Origin: Labilithrix sp.
GTDB lineage: Bacteria; Myxococcota_A; Polyangia; Polyangiales; Polyangiaceae
Direction: 5' to 3'
Assembly: GCA_019637155.1 (NCBI GenBank)
Contig: JAHBWE010000025.1
Location: 1-64,000, forward strand
Length of the DNA: 64,000 bases
The notes under the pieces are model-generated. The model was not told the DNA's origin. It made no database searches and saw nothing but the letters and a program-made list of their open reading frames with translations. Positions 7,905 through 17,200 of this stretch are shown piece by piece (the stretch's first letter is position 1; each line of letters starts with the position of its first letter). Made by a program: the position numbers and the translations under genes.

Positions 7905-8348
7905 TCATCGAGCCTTCCAGGCGTCGCTCGTCCAGCGTTCCTGAGCCGCTTTCGCTATCGCGATGGCATCGTGCGCTTCGTCGCGCTCACGCGCGTCAGC
8001 ATGCACGCGATTGCGGCGTTTCAACTCCGCGTAGCGTGCGTCGAATTCCGGATCGCTGTCGTCGTCCGCGTCGGCGCGACCGTCGTGCGCGGCGCGGATC
8101 TCACGCGCGCGCTCCGCGTCGGAGGCGAGGCGAAGCGGGCCGCGGCCCTGTTCGGCATCGAGGCGAGCGGCGGCGGCGGCGACCTCCGTGGGCGTCTGCC
8201 ATACATCGTGGTCGGTGAATGCCTTCTGCTTCTTCTTTGCGTTCTCGATCATGGTCGTGTCCTCCGAATCGGCGCGCGCACGCGCCTTGGTTTCGCAATT
8301 CCTGCACGCGCCCTTGTCGTCCGTTGACCTGCCGCACACGGTGCACAA
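7905..8348 (-). CDS. Hypothetical protein with a four-Cys zinc-ribbon-like N-terminus
   Basis: About 147 residues. A CTVCGR...ACRNC pattern (C-x2-C-x9-C-x2-C) near the start looks like a zinc ribbon, and the rest is helical and highly charged. The start is unclear. TTG 8348 or GTG 8339 would include the Cys motif. ATG 8252 has a good ribosome site (GGAGG, 8261-8265) but excludes it. An out-of-frame ATG at 8413 opens an alternative 54-codon frame that ends ATGA at 8252. Codon third positions favour the Cys-containing frame. It is the last gene of the coupled minus-strand element operon. No function can be named. Confidence 0.55.
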   Translation of the reverse strand: MCTVCGRSTDDKGACRNCETKARARADSEDTTMIENAKKKQKAFTDHDVWQTPTEVAAAAARLDAEQGRGPLRLASDAERAREIRAAHDGRADADDDSDPEFDARYAELKRRNRVHADARERDEAHDAIAIAKAAQERWTSDAWKAR

Positions 8349-8409
8349 CGAAAAGAAGCGCGTCGTGGGGGCGCTCGCCGCGGGGTCGAAACGGTGTTGG
8401 TCTGGGGCG

Positions 8410-8892
8410 TCATGCGGGGTCTCCGAGGTCGAGAGCGCGGGATACGGTTGCCTCGGGGGTAAGAACGGCGGCCGCTGGGTCGGCCCCGTAAGTCGGGTTG
8501 GCGGTCGCGGCCGCGACGGTTTCGCTGGACGCGGGACCGAAACGCTCCGCGGAACGCCGGAGATCGCGGGCGATCGAGGGCGGGGCGACGGGTGCCGGAC
8601 CCGACGACCCTCCGCCGTGACCGCGGATGCCCTCCGAGACGTCGACGGCGCGCATGCGATCGAGGGCGAGGGCGGCGAGCCGGAACACGATCGGCGCGGG
8701 CTGCATCTCGGCATCGATGCGGACGACGACGGCATCAGGCCCGGCGCACGCGACGACGACGCCGGCATGTCCCGCGTGCGGCGAGGACACGTCGACGATC
8801 ACGACCGGCGAGCCCGGCACCATGGGGGACACGGTGTCCGGCGTTCCGGGCGAGGTGGGCGGCGGGCCGGGGACCCTGCTTCCGGCGCTCAT
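8410..8892 (-). CDS. Hypothetical element protein, SH3/KOW-like segment
   Basis: 160 residues. The N-terminal Pro-rich tail is followed by a beta-rich segment, GSPVVIVDVSSPHAGHAGVV then VACAGPDAVVVRIDAEM, which resembles a small SH3/KOW-type barrel by pattern only. The C-terminal part is Ala/Pro-rich and probably disordered. ATG 8890-8892 overlaps the TGA of the gene upstream, so the two are coupled. I do not recognise the family. Confidence 0.55.
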   Translation of the reverse strand: MSAGSRVPGPPPTSPGTPDTVSPMVPGSPVVIVDVSSPHAGHAGVVVACAGPDAVVVRIDAEMQPAPIVFRLAALALDRMRAVDVSEGIRGHGGGSSGPAPVAPPSIARDLRRSAERFGPASSETVAAATANPTYGADPAAAVLTPEATVSRALDLGDPA

Positions 8893-9797
8893 TCGGCAGC
8901 CTCCCGCGGCTTCCAACCCGGCAAGTCCGCGAACAGGTCGTCTTCGTCGTCGTCGCTCTGCCCGCTCTTCCACTCGCGGAACTTCTCCGGGTGGAAGCTG
9001 CGGTGATACTTCGGGTCGGTATTCTTCTCGGCCAGCTCGGCCACCCACGCGGCAACGTCGCTGCACATGGCGGCGACGGTGGGGTTGGTCGTGCGGTGGA
9101 AGGGAAGGTAGAGGCGATCGAGCGTGTCCGCGAGCATCGCGCGAGGGTCGTCGCGCGCCGTGGTCAGCGGGAACGCATATGGCTTGCCCTTCGTCTTCGT
9201 GATCGTGTGCTCGTAGGCCTGCACGGCGTAGTTCAACGCACCGGACGAACCAGCGAAGCCGACGGAGCCGAACGAAGAATCTCCGCCGCCACCGGCGGAG
9301 CCCACGCGCGTGCCAGCGCGCTCCTGATGGGGGGCTGTTTTTGTTGCTGCCGCTGCTCCTGTTTCTGTTCCTGATCCTGTTCCTGAATCGGGACCCCTTC
9401 GGCGTTCGAGCTGCGCCATGAGCCGGTCCGCCAGCGCCCACCTCTCCGCCGCGATCGCTCTATCGATCGTGGACGCGAGCTTGGCCACCGCTTCCCCCGG
9501 GAGGTCGTGCGTCGGGCGCGGGAGCACCCCTTCCTCGTCGTCGTCGTCTTCATTCTCGACCTCTTCGGCAGCGGCGGCGGCGATATCGGCGAAGAGGTCG
9601 TGACTCGCGCCGTCGTCGTTCGTAGCGATCGTGGGCTGCTCGACGGTTTCGGATCTGCCCGTTCGCGCCGCGTCCGATTCGGTCGGGGCGACGTCAGAAG
9701 CGATCGCTGGTTCGCTCGAGTCGTTCGCCGAAACAGCCGCCGTTTCCTCGTCAATTTCCGTCGGAAAGCCAGGGTTCGAGTCCCGTCCGCCCCGCAA
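8889..9797 (-). CDS. Acidic hypothetical element protein
   Basis: Up to 302 residues. An acidic low-complexity N-terminal half (EVENEDDDDEEG and Ser/Thr/Asp-rich stretches) precedes a more ordered C-terminal half (ALNYAVQAYEHTITKTKGK, then FHPEKFREW). The only upstream start is a TTG at 9797 inside the right att repeat, with TAA two codons before it. Other possible starts are internal (GTG in EGVLPRP). In an excised circle the frame would continue back into the integrase frame through the att site. It is followed by two coupled genes. No known domain is recognised. Confidence 0.5.
   Translation of the reverse strand: MRGGRDSNPGFPTEIDEETAAVSANDSSEPAIASDVAPTESDAARTGRSETVEQPTIATNDDGASHDLFADIAAAAAEEVENEDDDDEEGVLPRPTHDLPGEAVAKLASTIDRAIAAERWALADRLMAQLERRRGPDSGTGSGTETGAAAATKTAPHQERAGTRVGSAGGGGDSSFGSVGFAGSSGALNYAVQAYEHTITKTKGKPYAFPLTTARDDPRAMLADTLDRLYLPFHRTTNPTVAAMCSDVAAWVAELAEKNTDPKYHRSFHPEKFREWKSGQSDDDEDDLFADLPGWKPREAAE
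9772..9795. repeat. Attachment-site repeat, right copy
   Basis: A perfect 24-bp direct repeat of 5417-5440 (tRNA-Asp 3' end). No tRNA body precedes it, so it is the displaced att copy and not a second tRNA gene. Confidence 0.85.
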
Positions 9798-9863
9798 TAG
9801 TTACGAGAAGTTAGAGCAGCGATAGACAGGGGTCGAAGCGGTGACAGCTTCGGCCCCTTTTTT

Positions 9864-10150
9864 ATGCTTGGGGCAGGGACCCGAAGCCCTCGCGTATCGC
9901 TTCCGCCTCGCGGACCTACTCGAAGCGCTCGTGACCGGCGCGCTGCATGATGCGGAGCGGCTCGTTGTCTCGAACGGCCATCCACGTGAGCCCGGTCGCG
10001 CGGAGATCATGCCCACGTGATCGCCCTTCGTCGTGGCGGTCGTCTCGTGGAGCTCGGCGCGGTCCACGCCCGCCTTCTTGAGCCAGCGACGGAGCCCGCG
10101 TGCCATGTCGCGTTCGCTCGGGAGCTTCCCGAGGAGAATCGCTCGAAGCA
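9864..10150 (-). pseudogene. Tyrosine recombinase remnant, frameshifted
   Basis: Homologous to the integrase fragment at 5401-5850. LPSERDMARGLRRWLKKAGV, then ELHETTATTKG, is followed by small indels that shift frame, then HDLRATGLTWMAVRDNEPL with IMQRAGHERFE in the next frame, an in-frame stop, then VREAEAIREGFGSLP. Part of the segment holding the catalytic Tyr (ITQEY in the other copy) is missing. It occupies the same position relative to the right att copy as the first fragment does to the left copy. It is clearly inactive. Confidence 0.75.
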
Positions 10151-10375
10151 GCGATGAGCTGCTCCATGACTGCGCTGAACGAAGTGCCGACAGTCCAGTG
10201 CTCTCCGCGTCCTTTCGACCCGTTGGGGTCGCCACTTTCGCATCGGAAAAGACAGGGGCCGTTCGTTGCCACGGGCGGATGCGGGATGGGGGAGCCGCAG
10301 GGGTCGGGTTCTGTGGTAATGGGGTTTGGCGCGCTTGCCCCGTTGTCCCCCACCCACGATGTCTTCCTGCAGCGC

Positions 10376-10783
10376 ATGACGATCGACTATCGCGAGTCTC
10401 GTGAGCTACCGCGCGAGGCCGTGCTCGCCCTCTATCGGGAGAACGATTGGTCCGCCGCAACCAAGCCTGACGCGCTGCTCGCGGCGCTCTCGGCGTCCCA
10501 CGCCCTCGTCACGGCGTGGGAGGGAGTGCGCCTCATCGGCCTGGGAAACGCGATCTCGGACGGTCACCTCGTTGTCTACTATCCGCATCTCCTCGTCCTG
10601 CCAGCCTACCAAGGCCGCGGCATTGGCCGAGCACTCATGCAGCGGCTCATGGCCCGCTACGCAGGGTTCCACATGCAGATGTTGACGGCGGACGGCCGCG
10701 CGATCCCGTTCTACGAGAAGTGCGGGTTCGTGCGCGCAGGCCAGACGGAGCCCATGTGGATCTACGCCGGTAGCGACCACTGA
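10376..10783 (+). CDS. GNAT family N-acetyltransferase
   Basis: A 135-residue acetyltransferase of typical GNAT length. The acetyl-CoA pyrophosphate loop is seen in LVLPAYQGRGIGRALMQRL (Q/R-x2-G-x-G/A), and the C-terminal FYEKCGF motif is also present. ATG 10376 starts at the usual TIDYRES beta strand; longer upstream frames run through integrase debris. It stands alone at the right edge of the tRNA-Asp region. The substrate is unknown. Confidence 0.85.
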   Translation: MTIDYRESRELPREAVLALYRENDWSAATKPDALLAALSASHALVTAWEGVRLIGLGNAISDGHLVVYYPHLLVLPAYQGRGIGRALMQRLMARYAGFHMQMLTADGRAIPFYEKCGFVRAGQTEPMWIYAGSDH

Positions 10784-11166
10784 CGTTGTCGTCGCTCCGC
10801 GCGGACTGGAGCGTCGTCGCCGGAAGCGCCATCGTCGCGCTGATGCTCGTGAAGGAGGTGAAGGGACTCGATCCTACGAACGCTTCGGCTCGAGACACGC
10901 GAAGCGATGGCAGGACGTCGAAATCGACCGCGTTCGGCAATGGGATGTGTCCTCTCGTGAAACCGCCGCCGCTCTCGTCGCTATTGGCGACCTTCCGCTC
11001 GGTCTTCATCGCGCATCTCCTCGCGCACGAGACGAGCGGCGGCGACGCCTGCATCGACGCGCTCCACGTCGCGGTGGCTCGATGCGAAAGCGCGCCATGT
11101 CACGTTCGGCATCAGGTTCGGCTCGATGTTGAAACCGACGCGTGCGCTTCGTCGTACCATGCGGGG
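10784..11166. other. 383-bp stretch without a supported gene
   Basis: Short frames exist on both strands, but none has a plausible start, ribosome site and codon bias together. I see no third copy of the tRNA-Asp repeat here, which a complete second element would need. It may be element debris. Confidence 0.4.
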
Positions 11167-11676
11167 ATGGCACAAACGTGGAACGAAGCACCGACGAAGG
11201 CTGACATCAAAGCGCGCATCGACGCGTTTCTCCGCGCGTTCTCCGGCGGTGATTTCGCGACGGCGTTCGATCATTGTCCGCCGGTAGTGTGGACCGAGGG
11301 GGAGGGCATGAAGCTCCGCACCGACCTCAGCGGCGAGGCGCTCGGCGAGCACCTGTCGCACGCGATGTTCTCGTCCATCGACGGCCAGCATGCCGTGCGC
11401 GACGACCTCGGCGGCGCCAAGGCGGACGATCCCGCCACCTGGTGCAAGCTCGTGACGCCGCCCGGCGACGTCGGCTTCGACATGTCGCTCGACTTCCCGA
11501 ACGACAGCGGCGAAGAGTACGACGACGTGCCGGACGACACGCGCGCGAGCGGAGACGGCGAGGTGCTGGCCAACGTGCACCTCAAGGGCGAGAGCACGGA
11601 CATCACCGGCCGCTACACGCTCATGACGAAGGACGGCGTCTGGACGCTCGCCTTCTCAAACTTCGACGTCATGTAG
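11167..11676 (+). CDS. Hypothetical protein, NTF2-like by pattern
   Basis: 169 residues, cytoplasmic. The opening KADIKARIDAFLRAFSGGDF followed by ATAFDHCP is typical of SnoaL/NTF2-like small proteins. The middle is acidic, and a C-terminal strand pair (GRYTLMTKDGVWTLAFSNFD) fits the cone-shaped barrel. ATG 11167 begins directly at this helix. No catalytic residues are evident. The gene stands before a lipoprotein gene with only 36 bp between them and could be cotranscribed with it. Confidence 0.6.
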   Translation: MAQTWNEAPTKADIKARIDAFLRAFSGGDFATAFDHCPPVVWTEGEGMKLRTDLSGEALGEHLSHAMFSSIDGQHAVRDDLGGAKADDPATWCKLVTPPGDVGFDMSLDFPNDSGEEYDDVPDDTRASGDGEVLANVHLKGESTDITGRYTLMTKDGVWTLAFSNFDVM

Positions 11677-11698
11677 CGTAGAGGCGCGGGAGGAGCTG

Positions 11699-11734
11699 AT
11701 AGAAGGAGGGGAGTGAAAGCTCCGCTCCTTCTAT
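11699..11734 (+). promoter_or_regulatory. Hairpin enclosing ribosome site and start codon
   Basis: ATAGAAGGAG (11699-11708) and CTCCTTCTAT (11725-11734) form a perfect 10-bp stem. The Shine-Dalgarno-like GGAGGGG lies in and just after the 5' arm, and the GTG start (11713) lies in the loop, where GAG/CTC can add a short inner stem. If it folds, it would hide the translation start of the lipoprotein gene. Confidence 0.5.
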
Positions 11735-12171
11735 GGCTCGCGCTCGTGGTGGCGTGTGGTGGGGCCCCGTCCGCGAACCCGGCCTCGGCCGGCGCCGAAG
11801 CGACCTCCGGAGCCGCCGAGCCGGAGGCGCGCGACGCGACGGCCGAGCCGCTCGATCGATGGGTCAAGCTCGGCGAGCGGGTCCTCGCGGAGGACGGGAA
11901 GCACGACTCCGTCTACGCGAGCGCCGATCAGGGGAGCTTCACGTCGGTGCGGTTCGTGATCAAGTTCGGCAAGCTCGAGCTGAACAAGGTCACGATCAAG
12001 TTCGACGACGGGACGACCTTCACCTCCGCGCGCCGCATCCCCTTCGGAGAAGGGGTGACCTCACGCGCGATCGACCTCCCCGGCGACAAGCGCGCGATCC
12101 GTCAGATCGACTTCGACTACGGCGGCGTGCGCGCAGGTCGGTCGACGCAGCTCGAGGTCTGGGCGCAGTAG
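11713..12171 (+). CDS. Lipoprotein, DUF2541-like
   Basis: A 152-residue lipoprotein with its lipobox at LVVACGG. The mature domain (WVKLGERVLAEDGKHDSVY, FTSVRFVIKFGKLELNKVTI, RQIDFDY, then LEVWAQ) resembles the DUF2541 beta-rich domain, from memory of its pattern. GTG 11713 has an ideal ribosome site (GGAGGGG), but both are inside a hairpin. Its 3' end overlaps the C-terminal tail of the convergent PPTase gene by 111 bp. The role is unknown, in the envelope. Confidence 0.7.
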   Translation: MKAPLLLWLALVVACGGAPSANPASAGAEATSGAAEPEARDATAEPLDRWVKLGERVLAEDGKHDSVYASADQGSFTSVRFVIKFGKLELNKVTIKFDDGTTFTSARRIPFGEGVTSRAIDLPGDKRAIRQIDFDYGGVRAGRSTQLEVWAQ

Positions 12172-12900
12172 CGCGCAGGGCGAGCGGGCTGCCGTCAGCT
12201 GCAGCAGCACGTCGAGATCGCGCCCTGGTGGGCGACGCACCGCTACGGCCAGGCGGTGTCGTTCGGTGGGCCACGCTTGCGCGAATTGCCAGGTGTCGGG
12301 ATCGTCGTCGATCGAGGGATCGAAGCTGATCGTCGGCGGGTGCGGTGGTCGCAGCGTGAACGCGAACGCATCGAGGGGAAGCGCGAGGCCGAGACCACGG
12401 GCCTTGATGTACGCCTCCTTCAGCGTCCAATAGTCGAAGAACACGCGCGCTCGCTCGGCCTCGTCTCGACGCTGGAGATCCGCCACTTCCCGCGCGGCGA
12501 AGAACCGATGCGCGAGGCCGTAGGTGCGCCGCGGCTCCACGCGCTCGACGTCGACGCCGACGTCCAGCGTGCCGGTGATGGCGCAGACGACGAGGTCGTC
12601 GGCGTGCGAGACGTTGAAGCCGATGGGCGTCCGCACGGACGAGGCCAGCTCGGGCCGGCCGTAGGGGTTGGTCACGAGCGGCAGCTCGCGCGGGTCTCCG
12701 CCGAGGAGGCGCGAGAGCTGGAGGCGAACGAGCGCGCGACCGATGACGAAGCGCTCCTTGTCGGCGTCGAGGTGGAGACGGCCTTCTCGCGCCACCTCGT
12801 CGTCGCTGAGCAGTCGCCGGTAGCGTTCGAGCTCGGCGCGCACTCCGGGATCGTCCCGCCGAACGAGGAGCACGCGCACGACGCGTTCGAGGTCGCTCAT
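12061..12900 (-). CDS. 4'-phosphopantetheinyl transferase, Sfp type
   Basis: 279 residues. It transfers phosphopantetheine from CoA to the Ser of carrier proteins. The Sfp signature is complete: GVDVE at 115-119 (D117, E119) and WTLKEAYIK at 158-166 (E162), matching the Mg-binding D107/E109/E151 of Sfp. The N-terminal part (RALVRLQLSRLLG, NPYGRPEL, FNVSHADDLV) is also typical. The C-terminal ~45 residues extend past the usual family length and lie antisense to the neighbouring lipoprotein gene. ATG 12898-12900 overlaps the stop of the upstream lipoprotein gene. The divergent NRPS has two carrier domains, its natural substrates (Ser735 and Ser1776). Confidence 0.9.
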   Translation of the reverse strand: MSDLERVVRVLLVRRDDPGVRAELERYRRLLSDDEVAREGRLHLDADKERFVIGRALVRLQLSRLLGGDPRELPLVTNPYGRPELASSVRTPIGFNVSHADDLVVCAITGTLDVGVDVERVEPRRTYGLAHRFFAAREVADLQRRDEAERARVFFDYWTLKEAYIKARGLGLALPLDAFAFTLRPPHPPTISFDPSIDDDPDTWQFAQAWPTERHRLAVAVRRPPGRDLDVLLQLTAARSPCALLRPDLELRRPTCAHAAVVEVDLTDRALVAGEVDRA

Positions 12901-14027
12901 CCCTTGAGCTTGTAGGTCGTGGTCAGCGACGTGATCGCCTCCTTCGCGCGCTTCGAGACCTCCTTGTTCGGGTGGTTCTCGTACTTGCGCATCAGCTTCA
13001 ACGTCTTTTCGTCGCGCCGCTGGTAGTAGATGTTGAAGAGCGCGGCGCCGCGGGTGGCGTCGTCGGCGCCGGCGTCGTTGGCCACCTTCTCGAGGAACGC
13101 GTACACGCGCTCGCACTGCTCGTCGTCCGCCGCCCGCTTCGTCACCCCGGCCACGAGCTGGGCGCACGGCTCGCGCAGGACCATCGCGAACGGGTTCTTG
13201 AACGCCTTGTTCTCGAGGCGCGTCTCTGCCTCCGCGACGAGCGCGTCGATGTGCTTGCCCTTGCAGTAGACCATCGCCTCGGCGGCCTTCGCGGCGACGC
13301 CGAGGTCGGCGCTCTTCAGATAGCCCTCCGCCCACGGGCAAGCGGCCGACCTCTCGTCGTCGGTCGCGTTCGACATGCGCGGTACGGCGTCGAGCGCGGC
13401 GGCGGCGTGCGCCGGCTTCTTCTCGGCGACCTCCTTGAGCTTTGGGAGCGCCTTCGTCCGGCCGAACACGAGGAGATGCCGGTAGACGTTGTCGCGCGCC
13501 TCCTTCGTCGGATGAGGGTCGGTGACGGCGTAGAGCGGATCGAACATCGCCGCGATCGTCGCGAGCTGCGCGACAGGTCCCGCCAGGCGCGTCGCGCGGT
13601 TGCCGGACTCGTCCTCGAGCGCAGCGAGGGCGGCCGTGACCGTCTCCTTCGTCGCGTTCTTGCGCTTTCCCTCGTCGCCGAGGTTGTCGAGCTGCTCGGC
13701 CAAGAGCGCCACCGCGACAGCCGAAGTCTTCGCGTCGTCCTTCTTCCGGACCAGCGCGATCATCGTCGACGCGAACGCCGCCGGCTTGCGCTCTCGTACG
13801 TGCTTCGACAGCGCGTCGACGACGCCGTCCTTGCACGAGTACGCCTGGCCTTGCTCGACGTTCACGGTGCACTTGTCGACGTGGGCCTTCACGTGATCGG
13901 CGAGCGCGGTGTCGACGGCCGGCAGCGCGGCGGACGCGCTCGTGCTCGGCGCGGGCCCGGAGCCGGCGCCGTCCTTGGAGCAGGCGGCGAGCGCGACGGA
14001 GAGAATGAGGAGCGAACGCGTCTTCAT
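12897..14027 (-). CDS. Lipoprotein with helical repeats
   Basis: A 376-residue lipoprotein with its lipobox at LSVALAAC and Ser/Ala/Pro spacer. The rest is Ala/Lys-rich and helical with Cys residues (DKCTVN, YSCKDG, SAACPW, MVYCKG, DEQCERV) and a repeat-like series of helices resembling HEAT-type solenoids. No enzyme motif is seen. It is translationally coupled to the PPTase gene (ATGA). The start faces the NRPS start across 208 bp, so both transcription units probably share a bidirectional control region. Its link to the NRPS pathway is by position only. Confidence 0.7.
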   Translation of the reverse strand: MKTRSLLILSVALAACSKDGAGSGPAPSTSASAALPAVDTALADHVKAHVDKCTVNVEQGQAYSCKDGVVDALSKHVRERKPAAFASTMIALVRKKDDAKTSAVAVALLAEQLDNLGDEGKRKNATKETVTAALAALEDESGNRATRLAGPVAQLATIAAMFDPLYAVTDPHPTKEARDNVYRHLLVFGRTKALPKLKEVAEKKPAHAAAALDAVPRMSNATDDERSAACPWAEGYLKSADLGVAAKAAEAMVYCKGKHIDALVAEAETRLENKAFKNPFAMVLREPCAQLVAGVTKRAADDEQCERVYAFLEKVANDAGADDATRGAALFNIYYQRRDEKTLKLMRKYENHPNKEVSKRAKEAITSLTTTYKLKG

Positions 14028-14196
14028 GGTGCGCCCGAAGCTCGTCGATCTCGACGCGCTCCGCCTGCTCCGTCGGCGCTCGTTCGTCGCTCGGTTTGCC
14101 CATACATCGAGCATATCGAGCGGCAAACGAGCGAGCGGCGAGCGCAGGGATGATGCGAGCGTGTCATGGCTGCGGCGCTCGCGCCGAGCGACGCGA

Positions 14197-14231
14197 GCGA
14201 CGGAAGCGACGGAAGCGACGGAAGCGACGGA
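14197..14231. repeat. 9-bp tandem repeat before the NRPS start
   Basis: Four tandem copies of GCGACGGAA (the last ends in G) run up to 5 bp before the ATG at 14236. If translated in the NRPS frame they would read (Ala-Thr-Glu)n, so repeat-number changes by 9 bp would keep frame. The last copy supplies the GGAG ribosome site. Confidence 0.6.
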
Positions 14232-14235
14232 GAAA

Positions 14236-17200
14236 ATGGCCCATCGACGGAAGTGGCGCACGATTGACTTGCCCGGAGCCCGCGCCGGAGGAGCACGACG
14301 GCCGTACGAACGGATCGAGCTCGCGGTCGGGGACGACGCGGAGAGGACGACGATCGCGATCGCGTTCGGCGCCGTGGCGGCGCGTCTCTCGAGGCAGTCG
14401 AGCGTGGACGTCGCCGTGCTCTTCGCCGACGGGGTCGACCTCGTCGAGCTCGCGATCGACGAAGGGCGCACCGCGTCGACCGTCCGCGACGCGGTCGCGC
14501 GCGCGATGACGCGCCCGGCCTCGGTCGCGCCGCCGCTCGACGAAGCGCCGGGGCTCCGCGTCGGCGTACGCGTCGAGGTCGCGCGTCGCGCCGACGGCGA
14601 GGTTCGACCGGAGCTCGTGCTCGATCTCGTCGGACCGTCGCCCGCGCTCCTCTTCGATCCAGGTCGCCTCCTGCCGGTCGCGGCGCGCCGCTTCGGAGAG
14701 TCGCTCGTGGCGGCGCTCGGCGCCCTCGCGCGCGAGGACCTCCCGCTCGACGATCTGCCGCTCCTCGCGCACGCGAGCGAGCGCGCGCTGCTCGGCGACG
14801 CCGAGGGGCCGCGCCTCGAGCTCGCGCACCTGCCCCAGGTGCACGAGAAGGTCCTCGCCTTGGCGGAGCTCGACGGAGGACGCGTCGCCGTCACGCAGGG
14901 CGACCGCCGGCTGACGTTCGCGGAGCTCGCGCGCGCCGCTCGTCGCGTCGCCGCGCGCCTGATCGCCGAGGGGCTCGAGCCAGGCGCGTGCGTCGGCGTG
15001 TGCGCGACGCGGACGCCGGAGATGGTGGTCGCGCTGCTCGGGGTGTGGATGGCGGGGTGCGCGTACGTCCCGCTCGATCCGTCGCACCCGCGCGCCCGGC
15101 TCGCGTACGTCCTGAGCGACGCCGGCGCGTCCGTCCTCGTCACCGACGATCCCCGATCGCTCGACGGGCTCTTCGGCGGCTCGACGATCACGCTCTCCGA
15201 CGCGCTCACCTCGGAGGGCGAGGCCTTCCCGCGGCGAGGCACGCTCGCGTACGTGATGTACACCTCCGGATCGACCGGGCAGCCGAAGGGCGTGCGGATC
15301 TCGCACGCAGCGCTCGTCAACTTCCTCGCGTCGATGGTCGATCTCTTCGGCCTCGGCGCGACCGATCGCGTCCTCGCCGTCACGACGATCTCGTTCGACA
15401 TCTCGCTCCTCGAGCTGTTCGCGCCGCTGTACGCGGGCGGCAGCTCGACCCTCGCCACCTCCGCGGAGGCGATGGATGGGAGCGCGCTCCGGCGTCTCCT
15501 CGAGGCCGAGCCGGTGACGCTGCTCCAGGCCACGCCGACGACGTGGAGGCTGCTCCAGGGCGCGGGCTGGGACGGGACGCGCGGGCTGCGCGCGCTCTGC
15601 GGCGGCGAGCCGTTCCCCAAGGAGCTCGCGCGCGAGCTCCTGCCGCGCGTGGCGGAGGTCTGGAACATGTACGGGCCGACGGAGACGACCGTCTGGTCCA
15701 CCGCACATCGGGTCCGCCCGGAGGACGTCGAGGGAGAGCGGTCGGTCCCGATCGGGCGCCCGATCGCCAACACCCAGGTCTACGTGCTCGATCCGAGGCG
15801 CCGCCTCGTGCCGCGCGGCGCCGTCGGAGAGCTGTACATCGGCGGCGAAGGACTGGCGGACGGCTACCATGAGCGCGTCGCCCTCACCGAGGCCGCCTTC
15901 GTCGGGAGCCCCTTCGCCGCGGACGGCGCGCGCCTCTACCGCACCGGCGACCTCGTCGCGTGGCGCGAGGACGGGACGCTCGAGTGCCTCGGCCGCGCCG
16001 ACCAGCAGGTCAAGCTCCGCGGCTACCGGATCGAGCTCGGCGAGATCGAGGCGGCGCTCGAGGCGCACGTCGCCGTCGCGCAGAGCGCAGCGCTCGTGGC
16101 GACGCGCTCCGGCGGCGCGCAGGTGCTCGTCGCCTATCTCGTGCTCGCCGATCCCTCCCTCCGCGCGGGCGCGCTGCGCGAGCACCTCGCGGCGCGGTTG
16201 CCGCCCTACATGGTGCCGGCGGCGTGCTACGTGGTCGACGCGATCCCGCTCGGCCCGAGCGGCAAGATCGACCGCAAGGTCCTCGCGGCGCGGGAGGCGC
16301 CGGCCCTCGACGACGCCGACGAGCACCTCGTCGAGCCGCGCACCGAGACCGAGCGATGGATCGCCGCGCGCTGGGCGCTCCTGCTCGGCCGCGATCGCGT
16401 CGGCGCGAACGCCGACTTCTTCGACCTCGGCGGCGACTCCCTCACCGCGATGCGGTTCTTGCTCGCCGTACGTGACGAGCGCGCGAGCGCGCTCGGGCTG
16501 CCCGAGCTCTTCGCGCTTCGTACGGTCGACGCCGTCGCGCGTGCGATCGACGCCGGGTCCGCGCCGGCGTCGCCGCCCGCGCGGATCGCGCGGACCGAGC
16601 GTCCGGCGCTCTCGTCGGCGCAGCAACGGCTCGTGCTCTTGGCGCGGCTCGATCCGAGCAGCTCGGCGTACAACCTCGGCTACGACGTCGAGCTCGAGGG
16701 TGAGCTCGACGCGCGGGCGCTCTCACTCGCGCTCGTCGACTTGACGGCGCGTTGCGAGGCGCTGCGCACCGGGCTGTCGAGCGACGGCCTCTCGCCGCGG
16801 CTCTGGCCCGAGGGCGCGCTCGCGCCGCCCGCGGTGGAGGACCTCTCGTCGCTGCCCGCGGCGGAGCGCCTCGACGCGGCGCGACGCCGGATGCAGGCGC
16901 TGCTCCGCCGCCCCTTCGCGCTCGACGCGGAGCCCCCGCTGCGCTGGGCGCTCTTCGAGCTCGGGCCTCGTCTTCACCGACTGGTCGTCGTGGTCCATCA
17001 CATCGCGTTCGACGGACCGTCGCTCGCGATCGCGATCGGCGAGCTCGCCGCGCTCTATCGCCATCGGCGCGGTGACGGGGCCCTCCCTCCAGAGGCGAGG
17101 TGCCGCTTCGTCGACGCCGTCGCGTTCGAGGAGGCCGCCGCGAACGCGGAGGCCCACCTCGCGGCGTGGACCTCCAGGCTCGAGGACGCCGCGCCGCTCG

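Noticed and set aside
9772..9795. Second tRNA-Asp gene
   Set aside because: Only the 3' 24 bp match. No acceptor 5' side, D-arm or anticodon arm precedes it. It is an att copy.
10647..11054. Minus-strand frame with an ATG and MKTERKVANSDES start
   Set aside because: No ribosome site, overlaps the end of the GNAT gene, no recognisable domain, and weak codon bias.
10784..11166. N-terminal extension of the NTF2-like gene from 10786
   Set aside because: The extension has no domain and weak bias. ATG 11167 starts exactly where the domain pattern begins.
13909..14235. NRPS frame extended upstream to 13909
   Set aside because: The extension overlaps the start of the divergent lipoprotein gene, reads as low-complexity Arg/Ser sequence, and ATG 14236 has GGAG before it.
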